DNA of 64,000 bases from Leishmania mexicana MHOM/GT/2001/U1103 (Eukaryota > Euglenozoa > Kinetoplastea > Trypanosomatida > Trypanosomatidae): the NCBI RefSeq assembly GCF_000234665.1, contig NC_018333.1, positions 619,001-683,000 on the forward strand, read 5' to 3'. Shown here piece by piece: positions 50,676 to 59,066 of the stretch. The notes beneath the pieces were generated by a model, which worked only from the letters and a program-made list of their open reading frames with translations, had not been told where the DNA came from and made no database searches. Each line of letters starts with the position of its first letter. Position 1 is the first letter of the stretch. Both the position numbers and the translations under genes were made by a program.

Positions 50676-52175
50676 ATGGTGGGTCATACACGCCGGATCT
50701 TCCGGCCAATGCTGATGAGTGCCGCCGAGTCTGTCCAGGACATTCACGATGGCGCCACCATTGCGGCCGGTGGATTCGGCTTTTGCGGCTTTCCGTTTGA
50801 GCTACTCGAAGCACTTAACCAGAAGAGCACAAAACAGCTTACCCTCATCGCTGGCACGACATCAGGGCCTGAGGACGGAACCGGGCCCCTCGCGCGTGAT
50901 GGGCAGATTGCGAAGATCATCACCAGCTACGTTGGCGAGAACAGCGTTCTCTCGGATCGACTCTTTAAGGGCGAGTTTACAATCGAGTTTTGCCCCATGG
51001 GCACGCTGGTGGACCGGCTGCGCGCTGCGGGCGCGGGGCTGCCGGCCTTCTACACCCCCACCGGCTACGGCACAGCAGTATCCGAGGGTCGCCTCCCTGT
51101 GCGCTTTGCGCCGGGCAAGTCGGTGAGGGTGGCCGAGTACAGCCACCCGCGCGAGACGCGGCAGTTCAACGGGCGGTGGTGCACGCTGGAGATGGCGCTG
51201 CCAGCCGACTTTGCGTTTGTGCGCGCGTGGAAGGCGGACAAGCGCGGCAACCTCGTGTTCCGCGGGACGACGCAGAACTTCAACCTTGCGTCCGCGAAGG
51301 CTGCGAAGGTGTGCATCGCGGAGGTGGAGGAGATTGTGGAGTGCGGGGAGCTGGACCCGAAGACGGTGCACCTGCCCGGCGTGTATGTGCAGCGCCTGGT
51401 GTGCCCACCGAACATCAAGAGAGTCGCCGAGTTCGTGGTGGAGCGCAAGCCTGGCTCCTCGACGGGGACCGGCAAGAACGCACATGCAAGCCGCAATCTC
51501 ATAGCTCGCCGCGCAGCCCTTGAGATCAAGGATGGCATGACACTGAACCTTGGCATCGGCATCCCCAACATGGTGGCGAGCTACATACCGCCTGATGTGG
51601 ACGTGGTGCTGCAGGGAGAAAATGGCTTACTTGGCATTGGCCCCTACCCGCTGCCGGAGGAGGTGGACCCCGATATCACTAACGCCAGCAAGCAGACTGT
51701 CACCATGAGCAAGTCGGGTGCTTCGCTGTTCGACAGCGCCGAGTCCTTCAGCATGATTCGCGGTGGTCACTTGGACTTGACGATGCTTGGTGCGCTGGAG
51801 GTCTCTGGCACCGGCGACATTGCCAGCTGGTGGGTGCCTGGCAAGGTGCTGAAGGGCATGGGTGGCGCCATGGATCTGGTGGTGTGCGGTTGCAAGAAGA
51901 TCGTGCTGATGGAGCACACAGACAAGGAGGGTAAGTCGCGCATCGTTGAGAGGTGCAAAGCCCCCGTCACAGGTCGTGAGTGCCTTGACATGATCATCAC
52001 GGATTTGGCCGTTTTTGTGGTGGAAAAGGCGGCGGGAGGTGTGGGGTCGCTGGTCTTGACGGAGGTTGCCGAGGGGGTAACGCTGGAGGAGGTGAAGGCC
52101 AAAACCGAGGCACCCTTTGCCGTGTCTGCAGACCTCAGGACGATGTCGTTGGCAGCGGTTCCAAGTCAAGCGTAG
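50676..52175 (+). CDS. SCOT-family CoA-transferase, copy 2 (acetate:succinate CoA-transferase type)
   Basis: 499 residues, colinear with copy 1 (offset 4352 bases) through residue 400. It has the same alpha/beta fused architecture and the same catalytic Glu315 in GENGLLGIG. Within the shared block the only difference is at base 51687 (A versus G), giving Ser338 in place of Gly338. The N-terminus differs (MVGHTRRIFRPML versus MLRRTLLRFKPTI) but is also basic and amphipathic-looking, so mitochondrial import is plausible for both. The C-terminus ('RECLDMIITDLAVFVVEK') is closer to the animal SCOT consensus (CVNRIITEKAVFDVDK) than copy 1 is. The C-termini of the copies are only roughly half identical, so they may differ in oligomer contacts or substrate preference. 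Confidence 0.93.
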   Translation: MVGHTRRIFRPMLMSAAESVQDIHDGATIAAGGFGFCGFPFELLEALNQKSTKQLTLIAGTTSGPEDGTGPLARDGQIAKIITSYVGENSVLSDRLFKGEFTIEFCPMGTLVDRLRAAGAGLPAFYTPTGYGTAVSEGRLPVRFAPGKSVRVAEYSHPRETRQFNGRWCTLEMALPADFAFVRAWKADKRGNLVFRGTTQNFNLASAKAAKVCIAEVEEIVECGELDPKTVHLPGVYVQRLVCPPNIKRVAEFVVERKPGSSTGTGKNAHASRNLIARRAALEIKDGMTLNLGIGIPNMVASYIPPDVDVVLQGENGLLGIGPYPLPEEVDPDITNASKQTVTMSKSGASLFDSAESFSMIRGGHLDLTMLGALEVSGTGDIASWWVPGKVLKGMGGAMDLVVCGCKKIVLMEHTDKEGKSRIVERCKAPVTGRECLDMIITDLAVFVVEKAAGGVGSLVLTEVAEGVTLEEVKAKTEAPFAVSADLRTMSLAAVPSQA

Positions 52176-54248
52176 AACGGTCGTGCTGGGGGGCGGGGAT
52201 GCCTTATTTCGGATATGGCTGATAGCACTGCCGGATGTCGCCTTTTCCCCTCTTGTTTGCTGGCTTTCTCGTTTATTTTTCATGACGACTCGAGCGTCAT
52301 TATTATCTGTCCCGACATGGGAGAGACGTAACATTGTGTCAGTCAAGCGCGATGCCTCACGTCTTTCGTCCCTCACGTGTGCGCTTTTTTCTTTTCTGTA
52401 TTCTTTGCGGACTGGAACTCATCATCTCATCGTCCGTTGTGTTTTCAGGGGCGGGCGGTAGCGCCATCTCGCGAGCTGCGCACGTGGCGTTTTGCGTGAA
52501 AGTATCGACGTTACGACTACCACGTCGACTGGACAGCTGGGCGGTGCATCGGTCTCTCTCTTTCTCTCTGTATGTACGTGTGCACGTTTCGATTCCTTTC
52601 TTTCGCCGTGCCATCCCAAACGGATGGATCGTGGTGCCTGCGAGTCGACGCGGCGTCATGGCACTCGGTGAGAAGTGCCTAATCAAAAAACAAGCAAAAC
52701 AAAATACAGTGCAAGGCACAACCTTTCGCAAGAGCCCAGAAGCCCTTGTAGCCCCCCTCCCCCTCGGACTGCTGCCCCGAGTGCGGTGGTGCTCCTGATT
52801 TCTTCGATAAGATGGATTCACGTATCGGTCCGAGAGCCGCTCAAGCGGCGGGGGAGGGAGGTCGAGGGCGAGAGCGTCTCTCCGACTACTTCTGCTTCTT
52901 GTGCTTCCCACCGCGGGTATGTGTGTTGGCGCAGTCGGCAACGTGCAGCACGGTATTGAGTGCATGCAAACACACGCCCACGACCCTCTTCTGCACAATC
53001 CATCTCTCCATTTCTCTATCTTGTTTCTAATCTCGTTCGCACCACAATGCCACTGTGTACTCCTGGCCTTTGCTTCGCTGCTGCTAAACACGCATACACT
53101 CGCACATGCACGTACATGGCCAGCGTGTGGGACTGGTTTTGCAGCACGTTTGAGGGTGTGGCCCTTTTTTCTTGCAGCTCCCGCGCTACCGCATCATTCC
53201 CTTCGCTGCTGCTACTGTCAGGTATGTACGTGACGAGATCTAGCGCGTCGACTCATACGCTTGTCGGTGTTGGTATCCTTTTGCCTCTGTGTTCTCTGGT
53301 CCCTTTCTTCTTCCTGGTTCGTCTTTCCGGTTTGTCGGGCGCATTCCCGCCACGCGTGGCTACGTGACCGCGCGATACGTGTCGTCGCGCGCGTGCAAGC
53401 GTCTGTGTGTCGACTGCGTGCGCAAGTCGATGCTTATGCGTTTCAGTGTGACAGTCAGGGAGTCGAGGTACGGAAAGGCACTGCGGCCATCAAGCGGGCG
53501 AAGGAGCATCAGTTGTGTGCGTGATTTGCTTACTCTTCTTTGGTTTTAGCTTTTATGTTTTTTTTGTGGCTCGCGTCACTCATATCGTCGCGTCGGTGCC
53601 CCATTCCATCCAACCGTGCAGCTGCAGGCGCCCCGCGCGCAGATTGACAGAAGAAGCGGCAACGCTAATCCTTGCATCGTCTTGTTAGATTTCGACCGTG
53701 AGCGCGTCGGGGGTTTTCTTTCTTTCTATACCATCTCTCTCTCGCCTCTCCAACGAGGGTGCTCTGTGCTGGGGGGGGGTTTCACTGTTAGTGAACAGTC
53801 ACGACCCACTTATGTGCACCGGGCGCGCGCTAGGCCCACACGGATACACATCGACGCGTTTACCAAGATACACTGGGCCGGCTTGTGAAGACACGGCTCC
53901 CTTGGTCGTGTTGCTCTGCTATGTCCTGTTTTCTTTTTTTTTTTGCCTGTCTTTCAGCTTACTCTTAGACTTGCTGTTGTCAGACCCACGCATCTGCGAC
54001 GCCTCCACTTGTCTAGCCGTTCTACCGGCGCGGATAAACACACGCCCGGGTGCGCACGCCCCAGCACTCAACAGACCCCGCTCTCCCACCCCTTCCTCCT
54101 TGCACGGCTGGGGGAGGGGAGAAGTGGGACGCAAGATACAGGGACACATCAACGCCGACGGAAAAAAAAAGCGTACACACCACATTAAGAGCCGCGCTGT
54201 TGAGTGTCCAGGCGTTGGCCTGTTTGGTAGTCGACACGGTACCCCTCT
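52176..54248 (+). other. Intergenic region, CoA-transferase copy 2 to PH-like gene
   Basis: 2.07 kb with no supported gene. T-rich stretches (53545-53570, 53927-53950) and a G9 run (53768-53776) stand out. A 311-codon frame from 53698 runs into the next gene in another frame and is not supported. Confidence 0.65.
53927..53957 (+). promoter_or_regulatory. Probable spliced-leader acceptor for the PH-like gene
   Basis: A long T-rich tract ends in CTTTCAG at 53957. The 291-nt leader downstream contains no ATG until 54249, which supports that start. Confidence 0.65.
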
Positions 54249-57200
54249 ATGCACGCGGAGCGATTGCTTGGCGAGCCGAAGCGACAGGCGCGCTTCTCCC
54301 TGTTTCCAACGCCAGCACCGCCCCTCTCTTTCGACGTGCTGGAGTGGGTCCCCGGCAACAGCGAGTTGCTCGCGTGTCTTCCTGTCGGGCGTGCAGCGTC
54401 GGAGTACCCCACCGACAGCCGCGCGTCCGTGGCTTCTAGTGGGGGGCGAGTACACCCGCGCGACTGCACCGCCTTCGAGTCTTCCTGCGGCTCCTGGAGG
54501 TGCTTTCGGACACTCTCCCGCTGCGGCGACGCTCTTGTGCTGGAAGATGCGCAGTTTGTCGACGTTGGCGCCGCTCGCCGGCACGAGTTCACGTGGCAAC
54601 AAGGCCCAGGCCGCCTGCCATCAGACAGCGTGAGGTCCAGCTACATCGGTGCGAGCACCAGCGGCTGGCAGACGCTCGCCTCAGTCTCGGAGAATGCCAT
54701 GGACATGGGTGCTGACATCGTTTCCCGAGATACCCTTCTCGCCAAGCGACGCTGTGAGCGACCGGCGCATCCTGCGCAATGCCACAAGCGAGGGATCCCG
54801 ATGCAGGATATCCATTCCGTGCGTCGCCACTGCTTCCAGAAGCCCGTAACGCTTGTGTTCGACGCGAGTGGTCACTCAATCAGCGGACGGGACAGCGTCG
54901 ACACAACGGCTCGCGGCGATCGTGCGAAGTGGGTTCTTCCTCAGAGCCGCCATCATTGCAGTGGCGGCTCGGAGATGGGACTGAATCTGAAGTGGCACTA
55001 CGAGCTGTGGGGCCCCGTGGGCGTCATCTTCACTCTGCGAGGCGGCCGCCGCATTTTCTTGGCATTCGCGTCGATGCAACACGCGGAGCAGATAGAGGAG
55101 CTGCTGACCAGCTTTGCCACTGGTGCGGAACTTGGTCGCCAGCAGCAGAGTTATCACTCACCTCACCGGGGCAGCACTGGCGCATCCGCGTCTTTTTCGC
55201 AAGTTCCCGCATCGTCTGTCGGTGATGATATCCCTTTCTCTGCTTATGCAAGTATGCCGCGCACAGCCGCGCCCTCCTCCGGTGCACTGCAGCGCTACGC
55301 TTCGTCGTCTTGCGTCTCAGTGCACATCGCGTCATGCGAGGCCTCCTTGCGAGGGTCGCCAGCAACGCCATGCTCGCCGCGAGCCGACTCTGTGTTCTCG
55401 TCGGCGTGCGCTTTTAGGGCCCACTGGCTCGTCCCTTCGACATCTGCGGGGACGCAGACAGGAGAGCGGCAGCAGAAGACGGAATCTTTCAAGGATGAAA
55501 GCTCGCCGTTGGCGCTCACTGATATCGTGACCGCGTCGCAGGAAGTGGGAGGGGCACTAGCTGCGAGCGTACGTCGTGGCTCGAGCAAGGTTCCTGGTAG
55601 CGGGTATTTGTACTGCCGCCCGTGGGGAGAGGCGTCGCGGTACCTGAGGTACTACATTAGGATATGCACGACGGCAGGGAGGGGCCACGTTGTTCATCTC
55701 TCGCGGCACCGGCTACGCCTGTGGCAACGGCTCCGGCAAGTCTTTGGAGATGAAAAGCGCTCCGTTTCGCTAGATCTGCGTCGCACCTCTGTCTGCCCAA
55801 GTGCCGCACACGAGAATCTGTTGCGGGTGACGTACCAGACCGAGAGTTTTGCGCAGTACAAGAGCATGCGACGACTCGGCGGTGGAGTGGCGTTTGTGGG
55901 CCCGGTGGGCGACTTCGCTGCCTCGCGCACTGCGCGTCGACGGGAGCTGGAGCTGTGCGCTGACCACCCAGTCGTCTTCGAAGCGCTGGCCAAGTCACCC
56001 GATGAGAGGACATCGTGGCTGGCGTGGTTTCGCAGCCGTGGCGCTACGGTGCAAGCACCTGTCGACGCTTCCCAGCTGGGGGATAATGCGGGTGTCCTGC
56101 TAACGCGGGAGGAGCCAGCGGCCTTTCAGCAACTCGGCGGCGAGCCGCTCCTCGCCACCTCACCTGCGGGCGGACGTGGACAAGAGATGTTGTTCTCCTG
56201 TACGGCGGATCAGTGTATGTCGATGTGGGTGACACCCACCTTCTCCGCGGAATCGTCGACTTCTCTGGAGCCACTGGCCAGTGGTGACTCGCCGCACCTG
56301 CCGCTACAGGAGCAGTCAGAGGGGAGACGAGGCGGCTTGCGGACGTCTGCGGAGACGGCAGCGGCGCCACGGTGGAGCTCCCCTTGCCGCACGTATCCGA
56401 GCAAACCGTCTCCCTCTTTACCCAAACCCCCTCCCACAGCTGACAAGCACTCCAGCACGCAAACTCGCCCGCAACCACCTTCCGCTGCGGCCTCTGACAC
56501 GGGTGACACGCAGGAGGAGGAAGAGGAGCTGACGATTGTCGTCGAGGACGATGAGTTTGACAGGACCGCACCGTGCCCTGAGGCGGCTGAGCTGCACTCA
56601 CCGGGCTACATCATGCAGAGCGATCCGTCAACGCTGGATCACACAGCAACTCCTCCCCGTCGCACCTCTGCCTCGCCTCTGCTGGATGAAGGTGCGCGGT
56701 GGCTACGGAGCAGCATTGGCAGGGCCGCCGAGGCGCCTAATATCGTAGCCGCGGCGGACGAGAGCTCGAAGGCTGACCATAGGCTCACTAATAGCAGGTC
56801 GACTACGGCAGGGCCGATTGTGGCCCCTATGTACTTGGAAGACACTACGTCCTCCGAAGTTTCGTCTCACAAAGGGTTGAGTGGGTTTCCGCCTCAGCTG
56901 CCCGAAAAATCCAAGACAAGCAAGATTCAGCGAGGCGCCGGCGAAACACCGCTGGACCATGCGACGACTGCACAAGGGGCGGCCCGTACTCCACTTTTCA
57001 CCATGGAGGTGGACAACGCAGGGCTTCAGACACCTGTGGCGACGGCCGATGGCAGTGCGACGCCAGCGCCTCTCAAAACCCCACCTACCGTTGTAGCGTC
57101 GGCGTCTGTGCCTGCTAAGGAACGTCCAGGCAGGTCTAGCTCTTCCAAGGGTGTTAGCACGCTCCCTCGCACTTCCGAGCCTGAGACAGCCGTTTTCACG

Positions 57201-57830
57201 ACTGCGACGCTGGAGTCCTTGGTCGGTGGGTTGTCGCAGCGGATGTGGCGGACGCCAAACAGAAGCCTTTCACCAGACGCCCCGCCCGACGCGGCACCGC
57301 CAGCGGCGCTACGTAACGGCGCCGAGAAGCCGGCACCCACGAGCACGACGTCGTGCTCCGCGCTTCAAGCATCGCCTTCGAGCTCGCCAGGGATGGTGGG
57401 TCATCAGCTGCACCAGAAGGATGCAAGGAACGCACTTGTTGAGGAGAACCGCACGTTACATGGTACCTCGGCATCGTGCTCCTCGGCACCGTCGTCACGG
57501 GAGAGCCGTGGCAAGGACGACGGAGACACAGATGACGCACGGGTCTCTCACGCGTTGTCTTCATCATTTTCTGCTCGCGACCGCGACTCTCTGCCATTAT
57601 GGAGCTCAGCAGTGGACCCGCGGCTGTCGCAGTTCCTGGAACCCTCTGCAAAGGAGACAAGCTCTGACCAGGTGGGTGGTCTCTACCGGGGCGATGGTAT
57701 GCCGATCAGGGTGCCGTTAACACCGTTTGATCTTCATCTGGTTCCATTGAGAGCGTACTCTGGCAATCAGGCTACCGCTCTCCGCGTGCCGGGGGGAGGC
57801 GTCTGCGGCTCAGTCGGGTGCCAGCAATAG
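54249..57830 (+). CDS. Hypothetical protein with two PH-like segments; C-terminus possibly frameshifted
   Basis: 1193 residues. Two segments resemble PH domains. The first, about 80-300, has 'SLRCGDALVLEDAQFVDV'-type strands and ends in 'RRIFLAFASMQHAEQIEELLTSF', a final strand plus helix. The second, about 450-600, has 'GYLYCRPWGEASRYLRYYIRI', then strands, then 'ERTSWLAWFRSRG' with the conserved helix Trp. The remaining ~590 residues are Ser/Pro/Thr-rich, with an acidic patch near 757-775. Beyond a G6 run at 57791-57796 the reading frame ends 11 codons later in a Gly/Cys-rich stretch, whereas the +1 frame continues with coding-like Ser/Ala/Arg codons to 58221. Phosphoinositide binding is inferred from the fold guess only; no family recognised. 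Confidence 0.78.
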   Translation: MHAERLLGEPKRQARFSLFPTPAPPLSFDVLEWVPGNSELLACLPVGRAASEYPTDSRASVASSGGRVHPRDCTAFESSCGSWRCFRTLSRCGDALVLEDAQFVDVGAARRHEFTWQQGPGRLPSDSVRSSYIGASTSGWQTLASVSENAMDMGADIVSRDTLLAKRRCERPAHPAQCHKRGIPMQDIHSVRRHCFQKPVTLVFDASGHSISGRDSVDTTARGDRAKWVLPQSRHHCSGGSEMGLNLKWHYELWGPVGVIFTLRGGRRIFLAFASMQHAEQIEELLTSFATGAELGRQQQSYHSPHRGSTGASASFSQVPASSVGDDIPFSAYASMPRTAAPSSGALQRYASSSCVSVHIASCEASLRGSPATPCSPRADSVFSSACAFRAHWLVPSTSAGTQTGERQQKTESFKDESSPLALTDIVTASQEVGGALAASVRRGSSKVPGSGYLYCRPWGEASRYLRYYIRICTTAGRGHVVHLSRHRLRLWQRLRQVFGDEKRSVSLDLRRTSVCPSAAHENLLRVTYQTESFAQYKSMRRLGGGVAFVGPVGDFAASRTARRRELELCADHPVVFEALAKSPDERTSWLAWFRSRGATVQAPVDASQLGDNAGVLLTREEPAAFQQLGGEPLLATSPAGGRGQEMLFSCTADQCMSMWVTPTFSAESSTSLEPLASGDSPHLPLQEQSEGRRGGLRTSAETAAAPRWSSPCRTYPSKPSPSLPKPPPTADKHSSTQTRPQPPSAAASDTGDTQEEEEELTIVVEDDEFDRTAPCPEAAELHSPGYIMQSDPSTLDHTATPPRRTSASPLLDEGARWLRSSIGRAAEAPNIVAAADESSKADHRLTNSRSTTAGPIVAPMYLEDTTSSEVSSHKGLSGFPPQLPEKSKTSKIQRGAGETPLDHATTAQGAARTPLFTMEVDNAGLQTPVATADGSATPAPLKTPPTVVASASVPAKERPGRSSSSKGVSTLPRTSEPETAVFTTATLESLVGGLSQRMWRTPNRSLSPDAPPDAAPPAALRNGAEKPAPTSTTSCSALQASPSSSPGMVGHQLHQKDARNALVEENRTLHGTSASCSSAPSSRESRGKDDGDTDDARVSHALSSSFSARDRDSLPLWSSAVDPRLSQFLEPSAKETSSDQVGGLYRGDGMPIRVPLTPFDLHLVPLRAYSGNQATALRVPGGGVCGSVGCQQ

Positions 57831-58221
57831 CGGGCGCGCCACCCCACGGTTCATTAGAAGCAGCTGTGCGAGCTTAGAGCAGACACCGGGTGGTAGCCGG
57901 GCGGATGGCTCGGCGGTTGTCGTGACCCCTCTTCAGCTCTGGACATCCAGTCGTCGTCGACGCGGTGGCAGCGACTGTTTCAACAGCCTACGTACACTGG
58001 AGAGTCAGGAGATTATGGAGCAGCGTCGCGCACTCCCGCTGCAACTCGCTATTTTCTGCACTAGAGCTGAGCGATACAGCGTCTCATATGTGTTGCAGAG
58101 CAATGTTGTCCTTTTTTGTGGTACGCTGCGCAAGGCAGGGGCACTGTCGAGGAGGCGCGAGGTCGCACTGCCGATCTGCTCACGGGTCGCTCCCTCCTTC
58201 ACTCTCATAATGCATCACTGA
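57791..58221 (+). pseudogene. Candidate frameshifted 3' continuation of the PH-like gene
   Basis: From the G6 run the +1 frame stays open for about 143 codons. The first ~80 codons have the Ser/Ala/Gln/Arg composition and G/C-ending codons of the upstream gene. Removing one base in the run would join the frames. Either an assembly error, strain polymorphism or true late frameshift; alternatively the annotated stop at 57828-57830 is real and this is 3'UTR. Confidence 0.4.
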
Positions 58222-58429
58222 TTAGTGGACGCGTCGCATGCTCCCTTTGCCTTGTCTTGCACGTACGTCGGTGGGCTGTTTGTTTCGTGTTTCCTCGCGT
58301 GGCGATGTGGTACATGTGACGCTTCCTCAACATCATCATCTAAAGCGCCGTGGCCGCTCTGCCTTCTCGGCTAAAAAAGCCGTCCTTTACGATGATAGTC
58401 GCCGCATTTCCTCTCCATCCCTTGCGCCG

Positions 58430-58439
<10 letters not shown>

Positions 58440-58465
<26 letters not shown>
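58440..58465. repeat. (CA)n microsatellite
   Basis: Twelve to thirteen uninterrupted CA dinucleotides. Confidence 0.9.
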
Positions 58466-58855
58466 GATGTGCACAGGTGTAGGAGCAACATGCAGGCAAG
58501 GGCGGTGTAACTGCGCGGTGTATGTGAGTAGATGCAGGCATAAATCGAATCTTCTCCCCCTTCGCCGCGAAAATAAGAAAAAAATCAACCACGCGTTGCC
58601 AGACGGCTGTCGTGGCCGAGGAAGGCTGGCGCTCAAGACGCCAGATATGTGCTGTTGCGGGGGAGATGGACTACCCATGCTCGGAGACGCAGCGCTGGGG
58701 AGAGAAAAAAAATGTTAGCAGCCATGCCGTCGTCTGCTGCGTCTACAAAGCGAAACAAAACACGCAAGCGGTAACTGACGGGGTTCACGTTTCGGTGTTT
58801 CAGTGACCTTTTTCTACTCTCAGCTGGTTTGCCACGTGCGCTAGTCGACTGCCAC

Positions 58856-58924
58856 ACTTCCCTTTATATCCAACTCCGACTTCTTCGCTTCCTTACGTTG
58901 CATCGCCTTCGGGTTGTTGTCTAG
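58856..58924 (+). promoter_or_regulatory. Probable spliced-leader acceptor for the pseudouridine synthase; leader with two uORFs
   Basis: A long T/C-rich tract ends in TCTAG at 58924. The 142-nt leader then carries two short upstream ORFs, 58982-59020 (12 codons) and 59027-59038 (3 codons), before the main ATG at 59067. An alternative acceptor lies at 58822-58823. Confidence 0.5.
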
Positions 58925-59066
58925 TGGTGTTGATCGGCGTCACCTTCTCCCTGCACAGCGGGACTGCAGAAGGTGGATACAATGCGTAGGGTGGTGCCTA
59001 TCAAGCTCCCCTCTGCGTGAGTGTATATGTGGGCATAGCTCTTCGTCGACCTATCTCGAGCTCCCG

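Larger units (their letters stand above)
58222..59066 (+). other. Intergenic region upstream of the pseudouridine synthase
   Basis: About 850 nt with no supported gene. It contains a (CA)n repeat (58440-58465), A-rich runs near 58570-58585 and 58704-58712, and the splice-acceptor region 58856-58924. Confidence 0.65.

Noticed and set aside
53698..54633. 311-codon plus-strand frame before the PH-like gene
   Set aside because: Crosses the polypyrimidine tract and acceptor at 53956-53957 and overlaps the better-supported gene in another frame.
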